From a virus: 23,326 nt of DNA. The stretch lies in IMG/VR virus record IMGVR_UViG_3300032677_000163, positions 1-23,326 of that record. One strand, written 5' to 3'. A model generated the notes under the pieces. It searched no databases. It had not been told where the DNA came from and saw nothing but the letters and a program-made list of their open reading frames with translations. Positions 1 through 7,762 of this stretch are shown here, piece by piece. The translations under genes and the position numbers were made by a program. Numbering within the stretch: position 1 is the first letter of the stretch; every line of letters starts with the position of its first letter.

Positions 1-268
1 TTGAGAATGTGCCATCATAGAAGACAGGCGCACCAGCCGAAAACCATTGATCCCAAGCCGAGGTCTGATTCAGAACGCCATTGAAATCTTCAATGTTCGG
101 AGGCGTTCCGCCAGCAGCAACAGGAACCGCCGTGTTCGGAGGGAAACCAAGGCTGAGGCTCGCTGCGTTTGGATCGACAGTCGTTGCCGGGATCGTGCGA
201 ATATATCCGCTCGTTGCATTCTCAGCAAACGGAAGCGAAAATTTGGCGGGGATGTCAACAGCTTTCAT
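1..268 (-). CDS. Tail fibre protein, N-terminal part (3' end beyond window)
   Basis: An open frame starts with ATG at 268 and runs off the left edge without a stop, giving 89 codons. It begins MKAVDIPAKFSLPFAENATS. It contains the sequence LGFPPNTAVPVAAGG followed by PPNIEDFNGVLNQ and a Trp/Gln-rich stretch ending APVFYDGTFS. From family knowledge, this 'FPP..F.P...GG.PP...D.NG.LNQ....Q...AG.P..Y...F' pattern is typical of the N-terminal, virion-attached part of phage tail fibres. The start lies 7 bases after the stop of the DUF2612 gene, the usual position for a fibre at the end of a baseplate cassette. The receptor-binding C-terminus is outside the window, so host range cannot be judged. 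Confidence 0.8.
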   Translation of the reverse strand, partial: MKAVDIPAKFSLPFAENATSGYIRTIPATTVDPNAASLSLGFPPNTAVPVAAGGTPPNIEDFNGVLNQTSAWDQWFSAGAPVFYDGTFS

Positions 269-275
269 TTAACCC

Positions 276-986
276 TCACGGAACGTCGTACAGAACAGTG
301 ACGCCAGTCATGGCAGGAAGAACGCCGGACTGGAAAAGGATCGACTGCTGCACTGGCGTTGGGACAAAAGTGAATTTGTACGTCATCGTCATATCTTGAT
401 TGTCTTCAACATAGGCATTTCCTACATCGCTCGGAAACACAGTGCGAAGAATATTATTGATTGCCGCGACAGAGCCGTTGGTGATATTCGCCGCTGCCTT
501 AGCCAGAATCAGCTGACGGAATACATCGTCCGTCAGAGCGAAATTCTCAGTCAGGTTGCCGCCATTATAGAATGGGCTCTGATTAAACGGATCGCCGCTC
601 GCGCCAATGCCTGTCTTTTCCATGCCAAAATAGAAATCGACCTGAACATAAAGATAGCGATTTACGCCAACAATGCGACCCCAGACATCAAGACCCCAGC
701 CGACTGCCGTGCTGACATTCCACACAAGATTGTAGAACATGTCCATGTCAGCTGATTGATCTTCAGAAGAATAGAAGCTCTGAATGATACTCAACAATAT
801 TGGACTGTTCGCGTACTGACTTATTACCGTTTGCGCAGGATCAAAAAGCGGCACCGTCCCAGAGGATAGCGCAATCGGATAGCCTGTGAGTGTTAGTTTT
901 CCTGCTCCCGGATAAGTAAACCCAGAAATAAACGGATCAGAGATCGCGCGTTCTGAAATTGCTGGTGTTAAGTTATCGGCTGTCAT
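276..986 (-). CDS. DUF2612-type baseplate/tail protein
   Basis: This 236-aa protein fits the DUF2612 family of contractile-tail baseplate proteins, which sit between baseplate J and the tail fibre, as P2 gpI does. Visible landmarks are the run 'YANSPILLSIIQSFY', a Trp-rich segment 'LVWNVSTAVGWGLDVWGRIVG' spanning about residues 88-109, the 'PFNQSPFYNGG' motif, the 'LTDDVFRQLILAKAAANITNGS' helix region, and a C-terminal 'SPVQQSIL'-like segment (here TPVQQSILFQSGVLP). Its ATG overlaps the baseplate J stop by four bases (ATGA). The role is inferred to be a baseplate wedge part or adaptor that anchors fibres. Membership looks secure; the exact position in the baseplate is inferred from gene order. 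Confidence 0.85.
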   Translation of the reverse strand: MTADNLTPAISERAISDPFISGFTYPGAGKLTLTGYPIALSSGTVPLFDPAQTVISQYANSPILLSIIQSFYSSEDQSADMDMFYNLVWNVSTAVGWGLDVWGRIVGVNRYLYVQVDFYFGMEKTGIGASGDPFNQSPFYNGGNLTENFALTDDVFRQLILAKAAANITNGSVAAINNILRTVFPSDVGNAYVEDNQDMTMTYKFTFVPTPVQQSILFQSGVLPAMTGVTVLYDVP

Positions 987-2602
987 GTGTGCGAGGTGTA
1001 GATCACAAGCGCATCAGTGACTGGAACCTGTGCAATTCCTGCCTGAACATTGAGGGCAGTTACAGCAATTCCAGAGATAGTTTGGCGCGAGGTCAGGCTT
1101 GCACCGGAAGAGGTCGTCGCAGCACTTGTGACATAAACGCCAGCGCCGCCAGTCGTGCCGCTCGTCTGCGAAACAATCGTGGTTCCGGCTGTTACGCCCG
1201 TTCCGCTGATCATATCACCGACATTAATTGTTCCTGTTACTGCGGACGCAGTCAAATTTGTGCCGCTTCCGGTTCCTGTGAAGGTCGCAGCAGCGAGCGT
1301 CTGCGTATTGCTGACGGTCCATGTTGAGCCGGAACCTGCAGTTATGGTCGTTCCCGGAATGATCAGACCGGCATTGTCTTCAATAGACTGGCCGATCGCG
1401 ATCGTTCCGGAGGAGACATAGCCAACTGTCAGCGTTGTCCCTGAGATAGTTCCCGAGAAAACTGCTGCGGAAACATTCTTGCTGCCGACATAGAGCGACT
1501 GGATCTTTGCCCAAGGACCAAGAGAGGCCACTGGGGCATAGAACCGGCTGGCGAGCACATCGCTGCCAATCACCGCACGATCGCCTCCATCAGCGCCGGA
1601 AAACGCATTGAGGATCGCATTCTGGATCTGCACATTCGCATCAGACGGAATGAACGGGCTGTCAACCAGCGTAACCGAGAAATAGATGCGCAGCGGAATG
1701 GGACGCTCAAATGTGACCGCATATGTCGGATATGGCGTAACATAGCCAGCAGAATCATCCGTCACCGTAACTGTCGTGTTTCCGTTGTAAGCGCAGCCGG
1801 GAGCTTTGCGCGACCAGATCGCAGTCGCAACATCAAGGTCTGTTCCGCCAACCGCAGCGACATAAATTGAATTCGCAGCGAGCGTGTAGCCACCAATCGT
1901 TACGGGCGAGCCGGTTGAATTCTCGGTGACATAGGCATCATCGACGCCATTGACAGAAAGAACGGCACCGAGCACAGAAGGCAGCGAGCCGATCGAATTG
2001 CGTTCGACAGAGGCAGCGCGGCGCGCTTCAAAAGCACCACGGCTCTCCGCATCATTTCCCAGCACGCCATCGTCAGGGTTATTGATCGTGTCCCAGCCAG
2101 TGATCGCCTGATAGATCGAGGTCAGCGAGCCAGCAGGGCAAGCGATCGGACCTGTGACGATGTTCTGAAACTGCAGAGTTACGCTACCACCAACCGGGAT
2201 CGAGCCGCCAGAGGAGCAAGCATAAATGTTTCCGCCAGTATCCGCCGCAAGCGCGCCGGGAGGAATGACCGTTCCTGAAGCGCCGACGCAAACGCACTGA
2301 ACATAGGTCGGCTGCGCGGGCAACCGCTCAAGGAAATAAATACGTGCAATCGCATCCTGCATGCGACCCTGAGCATAAGCCGGATCGATCTGCGTTGTGT
2401 AATAAAGAAATGTCTGATAGGCAGCGGAAATGATCGCTGTCATGCTCGAAGCAAGCTGACCTTGCGGCGTATTGAGAGCGAGATTTAAATTTCCGCCGAA
2501 AGCAGCATTCATATCTGCCAGAACGCCAGCAAGGATCGCCGCATCATCCGGGATGATGAAGCCCCTCGGACCTAGCACTGGTGCAGGGACATTGGTTGCC
2601 AT
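983..2602 (-). CDS. Baseplate J-like protein with two inserted beta modules
   Basis: This 539-aa baseplate wedge protein belongs to the Mu gp47 / P2 gpJ class. It shows the usual N-terminal pattern: 'ADMNAAFGGNLNLALNTPQGQLASS' over residues 29-53, then 'TTQIDPAYAQGRMQDAIARIY' over 69-89. The central region has 'DAESRGAFEARRAAS' at about 184-198 and 'RPIPLRIYFSVTL' at about 300-312. The C-terminal region includes 'SDVLASRFYAPVASLGPWAKI'. Two copies of the Gly/Thr-rich module found elsewhere in the window are inserted at about residues 381-440 and 441-504, after which family-like sequence resumes. The start codon overlaps the stop of the gp46-like gene (TAATG) and the stop overlaps the DUF2612 gene. 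Protein length is larger than expected largely because of the insertion. Confidence 0.88.
   Translation of the reverse strand: MATNVPAPVLGPRGFIIPDDAAILAGVLADMNAAFGGNLNLALNTPQGQLASSMTAIISAAYQTFLYYTTQIDPAYAQGRMQDAIARIYFLERLPAQPTYVQCVCVGASGTVIPPGALAADTGGNIYACSSGGSIPVGGSVTLQFQNIVTGPIACPAGSLTSIYQAITGWDTINNPDDGVLGNDAESRGAFEARRAASVERNSIGSLPSVLGAVLSVNGVDDAYVTENSTGSPVTIGGYTLAANSIYVAAVGGTDLDVATAIWSRKAPGCAYNGNTTVTVTDDSAGYVTPYPTYAVTFERPIPLRIYFSVTLVDSPFIPSDANVQIQNAILNAFSGADGGDRAVIGSDVLASRFYAPVASLGPWAKIQSLYVGSKNVSAAVFSGTISGTTLTVGYVSSGTIAIGQSIEDNAGLIIPGTTITAGSGSTWTVSNTQTLAAATFTGTGSGTNLTASAVTGTINVGDMISGTGVTAGTTIVSQTSGTTGGAGVYVTSAATTSSGASLTSRQTISGIAVTALNVQAGIAQVPVTDALVIYTSHT
1091..1462 (-). repeat. Two tandem Gly/Thr-rich beta modules in baseplate J
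   Basis: Residues 381-504 of the baseplate J protein form two copies of a module built as 'F.GT.SGT.LT...V.SGTI..G..I....G...GTTI', then a Gly/Thr/Ser turn and 'V.....T....A'. The second copy carries VGDMISGTGVTAGTTIVSQT and then SGTTGGAGVY. The same pattern is in the sheath, neck terminator and cement proteins. DNA identity between copies is patchy, so the relation is seen mainly at protein level. Confidence 0.75.
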
Positions 2603-2952
2603 TAGAAGCCCACTATGGTAATAGTTCCGAGTTTATCTTCCAACTGGATCTGACCGCTCAACAATCTTTCGGTCAAATCAGTCAGATACACCTGAGCAGC
2701 GACAACTTCCGGAACCTGCAGAACCGCATCAACGAGATCCGCCTTAACAAGCGACAGCGGAGGAAGATGACCAACTAGTTCCTGATAGTAGGGGACGCCG
2801 AGCGTTGTGTCGTAATAAACTTCTCCGCGAAATGTTTTTACGGCGCTGGCTGCATCCTGCGCCAAAGAGTATGGATTTGTGGCGACTGCGATATTGTTGT
2901 TCGTGTCGAGAACAAGATCCCAAAGGCTTCTGTCGAGCAATAGAGTATTCAT
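2602..2952 (-). CDS. Baseplate wedge protein, Mu gp46 / T4 gp25-like
   Basis: This 116-aa protein begins MNTLLLDRSLWDLVLDTNNN and continues 'IAVATNPYSLAQDAASAVKTF', 'GEVYYDTTLGVPYYQELVG' and 'PPLSLVKADLVDAVLQVPEV'. This matches the small gp46-like baseplate proteins of Mu-like and related myophages, which play the role of gpW/gp25 and help hold the wedge around the hub and start sheath assembly. It starts with ATG overlapping the spike stop (ATGA) and ends in a TAATG overlap with baseplate J. Size is normal for the family. The family assignment is strong; the detailed role is taken from relatives. Confidence 0.85.
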   Translation of the reverse strand: MNTLLLDRSLWDLVLDTNNNIAVATNPYSLAQDAASAVKTFRGEVYYDTTLGVPYYQELVGHLPPLSLVKADLVDAVLQVPEVVAAQVYLTDLTERLLSGQIQLEDKLGTITIVGF

Positions 2953-3683
2953 GTTGCTGTGACCTTGGTGGCATTGCTGCCGTCGGAGAGCTTGACCGCT
3001 TTCGCACCACCGGCAAGCGAGGTCGTGTCTGTCGTCGTCAGCTTGGCAATGGCAGAGACATTGCTGCTCTGATCAAACAGAACGCCATTGATCGTTATGC
3101 CGTCTGAATTCATGACTATTGTGTTGTTATTTTTATCCGTCAGGCTGATGCCTGCATCATCCATAACAACCTGATTGTTATTCGCATCCGTGACATTAAT
3201 GCCAGTCGGATTGCCTTCCGTGTCCGTTACGAATTGTACAAACTGCGTCGGCGTCACAGAACTGACCGCCGTGAAAAGATACATGCCGTCAGCGAAATCG
3301 TGCTTGCGCCAGGAACCGGGATTGCTCTGATCTTGCGTTTTCTTTACAACCGAGATATCACGATCAGCAAAGACAGCAACCCCAATGTCATTGACGCATG
3401 GATCGCAAATGACGGCACTCTTTCCTCCCTGAACGCGGCAATACGGAAGTTTATGAACAGTTATGTGCTCATAAGAAACGCCCGCACCATCAGTCATATT
3501 CACCAGAGGCAGAACATCGACCGTTCCGATCGGAGAAACGTCGCTGGTATTCGTCACAGCGACAACTTTGACAAGCGTCGATGTCCGCACAAGCGCGAGA
3601 GCCTGCTGAACAAGAAAACTTATCTTGTTGTATTCAGACGTTTGTGCCGTTACGTCTGCTTGACCTGTGCCTGAAAAGCTCAT
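2949..3683 (-). CDS. Baseplate central spike protein, Gp138-N domain
   Basis: This 244-aa protein has an N-terminal OB-like spike domain of the Gp138 type: 'LVKVVAVTN' at about residues 37-45, 'SPIGTVDVLPLVN' at 50-62, 'LPYCRVQGGKSAVICDP' at 79-95, 'GVAVFADRDIS' at 101-111 and 'NPGSWRKHDFADGMYL' at 121-136. From residue 150 to about 200 two similar repeats (TDANNNQVVM..AGISL and TDKNNNTIVM..DGITI) suggest a trimeric beta-helix shaft. The last ~40 residues are Ser/Thr/Ala-rich. It is the membrane-piercing tip of the contractile tail. It overlaps the hub gene upstream (TAATG) and the wedge gene downstream (ATGA). No His-rich metal-binding tip is visible. Confidence 0.88.
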   Translation of the reverse strand: MSFSGTGQADVTAQTSEYNKISFLVQQALALVRTSTLVKVVAVTNTSDVSPIGTVDVLPLVNMTDGAGVSYEHITVHKLPYCRVQGGKSAVICDPCVNDIGVAVFADRDISVVKKTQDQSNPGSWRKHDFADGMYLFTAVSSVTPTQFVQFVTDTEGNPTGINVTDANNNQVVMDDAGISLTDKNNNTIVMNSDGITINGVLFDQSSNVSAIAKLTTTDTTSLAGGAKAVKLSDGSNATKVTAT

Positions 3684-4600
3684 TAGCCTAACGCATTCTG
3701 ACCGGGACCACCAAAAGAACTACCGGGAGGATAGGCTTGGATGGTTGAGAACCACTGGCCATTAGGTTGGCGCGATTCGAGGTCGTGGGCAAGGTGAAAA
3801 ACAATCCAATTGCCATTTGCAGCAGTTAGAAGCTCGCTCTCGATCTTGATCGTCGAGCCATAACTGATCTCAGGATTGAAGATCGTTCTGACTTGAATTC
3901 CTTTTGACACATAGGCAGGGTAGCCGACCATACCAGTTTTCTTGGAAAGGATGATGATCTTATCCGTTGCAGGCTTCCCTTTCGGGAAAATAATCATCTT
4001 CGTCGGCGTGTCGAAATTTATATTGAAGTTTCCTGCCGTCGCCGCCGCATATGCTTGCGTTTTTGACGAGCCATAGAGATAGGTCGGCGGAATCGTTCCC
4101 GTAACGCCTTTGTTCTCGAGGGTAAGGCCCATAATCTTCGCAATGCTGCCCATCACCGCATCGATGCTCACCGGCTCAGGATATGAACGCGGCGGGCAAG
4201 GCGAGAACGGAGTGAAAGCGCCAGACTGGGCGCTAACACGGAAAGCAACATCAGGCATTGCCGAGGCATCGAAATAGGCATCGCTGATCGCGCCTTGGAA
4301 CACGACAGACGGCTGAGTTTCCGTGTCGCCGGCAAGGAGCGTAACGAAATTCGGACCAATCGTGCGCGGGCTCAAACCGAGCGTTGAGAGCTTATTCATG
4401 ACGGAAACCGTCATACCGAAAATGTTAATGTCCGCTTCGCCCTGAGACTGGCCACCGCTCTGAGTGATCGCGGCGGTGATGCGCAGATCTGTCAGCGTGA
4501 CTGTGTCGCTGCCTGTCGAATCAAAAGTGTTCTGCTTGCCTGTCGCAAGATCTATACCAAGCTTAAATTCAACATCAAGGCGGCGTTGAACAAAAGTCAT
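3683..4600 (-). CDS. Baseplate hub protein (gp27/gpD-like)
   Basis: This 305-aa protein lies between the plug and the spike, the hub position in this class of myophage. It starts 'MTFVQRRLDVEFKLG' and has an N-terminal beta-rich part ('TVTLTDLRITAAITQSGG', 'GEADINIFGMTVSVMNKLSTLG'). A middle part with 'SIDAVMGSIAKIMGLTLEN' at about 144-162 resembles the gpD-like second domain, followed by 'DTPTKMIIFPKG'. The C-terminal part ends 'GNWIVFHLAHDLESRQPNGQWFSTIQAY', with the 'V..l.H.l.s...G.W.t.i.a' pattern common in hub proteins. It probably forms the trimeric ring carrying the spike. Start ATG overlaps the plug stop (TGATG). Confidence 0.8.
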   Translation of the reverse strand: MTFVQRRLDVEFKLGIDLATGKQNTFDSTGSDTVTLTDLRITAAITQSGGQSQGEADINIFGMTVSVMNKLSTLGLSPRTIGPNFVTLLAGDTETQPSVVFQGAISDAYFDASAMPDVAFRVSAQSGAFTPFSPCPPRSYPEPVSIDAVMGSIAKIMGLTLENKGVTGTIPPTYLYGSSKTQAYAAATAGNFNINFDTPTKMIIFPKGKPATDKIIILSKKTGMVGYPAYVSKGIQVRTIFNPEISYGSTIKIESELLTAANGNWIVFHLAHDLESRQPNGQWFSTIQAYPPGSSFGGPGQNALG

Positions 4601-4920
4601 CAGCCTTGACCTGCAGGCAGATCAGCAGCTTCTAAATAAAGCAGCTGATAGCGGGAGCCGAGACCGAGGAATTCAGGATCATTTTCACCCTGAGTATCGA
4701 CCCAAGCAAAATCGCCAATAAATCCAAGATAGAGCGAGCGAACGATGCGATTTAAGTTCTGACAAAGAACGCCAACAATGATTGGCGTCGTTTGATTGAC
4801 GATGCCAACGTCCATGTAAACGCCAGTATCTTCTTGATAGATGCTGAGCTGCGTGAGCTGGCCACCAAGAGGAATTTGAAAGGTCTGGGCCGGAAGAGCT
4901 TGCGTTGGGATAAGAAGCAT
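4600..4920 (-). CDS. Baseplate plug protein (Pam3 gp18-like)
   Basis: This 106-aa protein has 'LPAQTFQIPLGGQLTQLSIYQ' near the N-terminus, then 'TGVYMDVGIV', 'IIVGVLCQNLNRIVRSLYLGF' and 'GDFAWVDTQGENDPEFLGLG', ending 'YQLLYLEAADLP'. From memory this matches the small baseplate plug family described in cyanophage Pam3, which seals the inner tube at the baseplate. It starts by a TGATG overlap with the gene upstream and ends in the same type of overlap with the hub gene. The match is by remembered motif and by position, not by alignment. Confidence 0.78.
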   Translation of the reverse strand: MLLIPTQALPAQTFQIPLGGQLTQLSIYQEDTGVYMDVGIVNQTTPIIVGVLCQNLNRIVRSLYLGFIGDFAWVDTQGENDPEFLGLGSRYQLLYLEAADLPAGQG

Positions 4921-5567
4921 CAGAAGAAACTCGAAATTGCGTTTGCGCCCTTTTTCAGCAACGACGGCTGAACAGGCTCAGTTTTCTGAATGCCGCTGTT
5001 TGCAGGCGTTGTGTTCGTCTGGCTTTGCGTCTGTGTGAATTGCGGAGCAGCAACAACAAGAACCTGAATTAGATCGAGGCTAACAGTGATCAAACCCATG
5101 CCCGCGCTTGCCGTTCTTTTATAGTCCTGATGAATGACGTTGCAGCTTTTGAAGATCGCATCCGGCGCAACTACATCGTACAAATTCATATTTGGATTGT
5201 CCGGTGTACCAAGAAGATTATTGATCGAGTTAAGAAATTGCTGACGCTTGCCCTGAGAGCCGCCGACAGACAACACAAGTTTCACATCGAAAGGCGTGTA
5301 AACTTTGTCATAGGTCGCGAACGCGCCGCCTTCGATCGGATAATTCGAAAGTGTATATTCCTGTTTGTAATCAAGCGAAACGATATTGTCAGGTTGCACG
5401 ACCTGAACGCCATCAAGGTAAATTCCCCACATCGGAGGATTTACCACAGCCGGGAGATTTACCGTGTCCTGCGAGATAAAACGAGGCAGCTCCGGATACA
5501 AATTTGCCGGATTGCGAAGAACTTTCGGAACGCCGGGGACATTTGGAACATCAGGATAGTATGTCAT
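4920..5567 (-). CDS. Conserved baseplate-module protein (tube/baseplate junction candidate)
   Basis: This 215-aa protein begins with a Pro/Val-rich segment (MTYYPDVPNVPGVPKVLRNP). A conserved-looking core follows: 'WGIYLDGVQVV..DNIVSLDYKQEYTLSNYPIE' at about 47-79, 'FATYDKVYTPFDVKLVLSVGG' at 83-103, then 'RQQFLNSINNLLG' and 'YDVV.PDAIFKSCNV'. The C-terminus is Gln/Thr/Ser-rich and ends in a basic/aromatic tail (LLKKGANAISSFF). Proteins of this type stand between tape measure and plug in related myophages. By position it could be the tube-initiating baseplate protein (gp53/gp48-like), but the sequence alone does not settle this. It is coupled to the tape measure stop by TGATG. Confidence 0.7.
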   Translation of the reverse strand: MTYYPDVPNVPGVPKVLRNPANLYPELPRFISQDTVNLPAVVNPPMWGIYLDGVQVVQPDNIVSLDYKQEYTLSNYPIEGGAFATYDKVYTPFDVKLVLSVGGSQGKRQQFLNSINNLLGTPDNPNMNLYDVVAPDAIFKSCNVIHQDYKRTASAGMGLITVSLDLIQVLVVAAPQFTQTQSQTNTTPANSGIQKTEPVQPSLLKKGANAISSFF

Positions 5568-7531
5568 CAGACCGCACCATAGTTTGCCTGCGTGGCAAAC
5601 GTGTTGCGCTGAACTGCAGTGCCAATGCCCTTGGCAATTTCCTTTGAGTCGCCACCCGGAACCGTGACATTGATCGAGCCGATATGCGTCTCTGCACTGT
5701 GGTTCATCGTGCGGCTGTTACTCGAATTCGAGGCGATCATCGCACCGCGCGCACCGGACAGCGGCATCTTATCGCTGTCCGGCGGACCGGACAGCGGCAT
5801 CTTATTGCTGTCCGTCGGACCAACGCGATTGAGCCAGCCCTTGAGATATTTGCCATACTTTTCCGGGTTTGATTCAGCCAGAGAAATATAGTGCTGACGA
5901 CGAAGCGAATTGAACTTATTTACATCGCCACCCGACTCAGCAGTGAATTGCTTCGCCTTTCCAACACCCTGATTGACAGCGGTGTCCATGGCAACTTTCT
6001 GCAACTGAGGCGGAAGCTTGTCGCCGCCAATCTTGTCCCAGTACTTTTTTTTGTAAATCGCTCGCGCCTGATCAGGCGTGAGGTTTGCAATATCGACGCC
6101 GGGGAAAGCCTTCTGCGAAATTCCATACTTCGTCAAACCACCAGTGTCGGAGGTGACTTTTCCTGTCAGGCCACGATCTTCGTTCTGCATCACAGCATCG
6201 ATCGCTTGATCGGCTGCGGAAACAGGAGCGTTTTGGGTCGTCTTCTGAGCGGGAGCCTTTGAGGAAGGAGATTTTTTCGCTTCGACTTTGACCTCAGTTG
6301 CTTTTGGCTCTTTCTGTCCGGTCAAAGAATACCAGATATGCTTGACTTTGTCCCAGCCTTTTGTGAAGTTTTCGACAACTTTGTTCCAGCCATCTTCAAT
6401 TGAACTGTACAAGCCACCGAAAAGAGACTCACCGCCCTGCGTCCATGTCTTCCAGTCATCATACAGAAGATAACCAGCAGCGATAACCGCAGCAATAGCA
6501 GCGACCGTCAGGCCAATCGGACCTGTCGCAATCGTCCATGCCGCAGCCATAGAAGGAGCAATTCCAATGAAGCCTTCACACAGCTCCATGAACGCGCCAA
6601 GGCCAGCAGAAATTTTAGCGATTGCAGCACCAGCAACCGCAGCAGTTACAACAAGCGTCAGCGCGACAGCGAGAGCAGATAGCGTTGCAATCAGAGCATC
6701 CGCGATAAAACGATGGTCATTTAGAAATTCAAAAAATTTCTTCAGGCCATCCATAACCAATTTTATCGCAGGAGACACAACAGTCAGAAAATTCATGCCA
6801 ACTTTCTGAGAGGACATTCCAAGTTCGGCCCAAGCCTTCTGAAGACCATATGCGGCTGCAATGTCTGCTTCGCTTGGCTTCATCTTTTCGCCAAATGCGA
6901 GCGACTCATTGAAATCTTTGTCGCTCTGCATAAGCGTATTGTACATTCCGACCGACAAGCCAAGCATGTCTGCGAATTCTTTGGCACGTGCCGGGTCGTG
7001 CATGTTCAAGAAACTCTTGTGGAGATCCTTGAGCACGTCATTTACATTGCGCATCTTGCCCGGTTGGCTTTCCATCGCAATACCGAGCGAGCGAAACACA
7101 GGCACGATAGAAGATTTTCCAGTCAGAGCGAATTTCTGATATTCGCTCGTCAGGTGCTGGATGCTGCCAATCATTTCGCTGTTCGAAGCACCAACTGTTG
7201 CGCCAGCACCCGTCCAGGTGGACAAGGTTTTGACGGTCTGGTCGGTGCTCATCGCAACGCGGCCAAGCTCAGAATTTGTCTTGACTAAATCCTCGACAAA
7301 TTCCTTGATCGCTTTCCCACCAGTGAAGACCGCGAACAGGCTCAGGAGCGTATCGCGGAATTCTTGAACAGCTTCAACGGATTTTTTCGCGCCCTCATCG
7401 ATGGCTTTGCCAGTATCCGTCATCGAATTCTTGAGCTTAAGTAGGCCTTCAGCAGCCTCCTTCTGATTCTTCGAAAAATTCGAAGGGTCGAGCTCAAGCG
7501 TAAGGATAAGTGAGTCAATTATGTTGGCCAC
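5567..7531 (-). CDS. Tail tape measure protein with GH108-type muramidase domain
   Basis: This 654-aa protein starts with GTG (7531) behind an AAGGAAAGGA-type ribosome binding site. Residues 1-60 are charged and helical. Residues 276-357 hold long hydrophobic Ala/Val/Leu-rich segments, typical of tape measure proteins that insert in the host membrane. Residues 410-435 form a Lys/Pro/Thr/Ala linker. Residues 440-572 look like a glycoside hydrolase 108 (N-acetylmuramidase) domain: Glu451 in 'QNEDRGLTGK', then 'SDTGGLTKYGIS', 'LTPDQARAIYKKKYWDKIG' and 'VAMDTAVNQGVGKA'. It sets tail length and probably cuts peptidoglycan during DNA entry. A short tandem repeat follows the enzyme domain. It is preceded by the frameshifted tail chaperone, as expected for a tape measure gene. 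Confidence 0.88.
   Translation of the reverse strand: MANIIDSLILTLELDPSNFSKNQKEAAEGLLKLKNSMTDTGKAIDEGAKKSVEAVQEFRDTLLSLFAVFTGGKAIKEFVEDLVKTNSELGRVAMSTDQTVKTLSTWTGAGATVGASNSEMIGSIQHLTSEYQKFALTGKSSIVPVFRSLGIAMESQPGKMRNVNDVLKDLHKSFLNMHDPARAKEFADMLGLSVGMYNTLMQSDKDFNESLAFGEKMKPSEADIAAAYGLQKAWAELGMSSQKVGMNFLTVVSPAIKLVMDGLKKFFEFLNDHRFIADALIATLSALAVALTLVVTAAVAGAAIAKISAGLGAFMELCEGFIGIAPSMAAAWTIATGPIGLTVAAIAAVIAAGYLLYDDWKTWTQGGESLFGGLYSSIEDGWNKVVENFTKGWDKVKHIWYSLTGQKEPKATEVKVEAKKSPSSKAPAQKTTQNAPVSAADQAIDAVMQNEDRGLTGKVTSDTGGLTKYGISQKAFPGVDIANLTPDQARAIYKKKYWDKIGGDKLPPQLQKVAMDTAVNQGVGKAKQFTAESGGDVNKFNSLRRQHYISLAESNPEKYGKYLKGWLNRVGPTDSNKMPLSGPPDSDKMPLSGARGAMIASNSSNSRTMNHSAETHIGSINVTVPGGDSKEIAKGIGTAVQRNTFATQANYGAV
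5750..5812 (-). repeat. Short tandem repeat in tape measure protein
   Basis: Two nearly identical ~30-bp units encode DSNKMPLSGPP and DSDKMPLSGAR at residues 574-594, just after the muramidase-like domain. The DNA shows 'caccggacagcggcatctta' and 'gaccggacagcggcatctta' 33 bases apart. It looks like a flexible linker made by local duplication. Confidence 0.7.
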
Positions 7532-7534
7532 AAC

Positions 7535-7762
7535 TTATCCTTTCCTTGCTCTTTCATCCATAATGCGTCGATTGTGTGCATCGATCGTCAAGATCTCAAG
7601 TAGGTCGTACGCGTCTTCTAACGAGTAAACTGTTTGGAGCTCGTGGAGGGTCGCTTTACCACTGGAGACGATTGCCCCGACGACGCTTGAGACGTTGACG
7701 TATTCTGAGAGCCCTCTTGTCCCTCCTGCTCCGAAGTTGACTTCGAGCGGGCGGCGGCGGAG
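7535..7762 (-). CDS. Tail assembly chaperone -1 frameshift extension (gpT-like)
   Basis: This frame has no start codon of its own but is open from the slippery T TTT TTC to a TAA at 7537-7535. It is read after a -1 slip from the upstream chaperone gene and gives 75 residues: LRRRPLEV..., then 'LSEYVNVSSVVGAIVSSG', then KATLHELQTVYSLEDAYDLL, then EILTIDAHNRRIMDERARKG. The composition is clearly protein-like, and the 'TL.EL....SLED.YDLLE....D..N' pattern is familiar from T-type tail chaperone extensions. The fusion product would be 127 + 75 = 202 residues. It ends 3 bases before the tape measure GTG start. The two products would coat and fold the tape measure in a fixed ratio, as gpG and gpGT do in lambda. 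Confidence 0.87.
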   Translation of the reverse strand, partial: LRRRPLEVNFGAGGTRGLSEYVNVSSVVGAIVSSGKATLHELQTVYSLEDAYDLLEILTIDAHNRRIMDERARKG

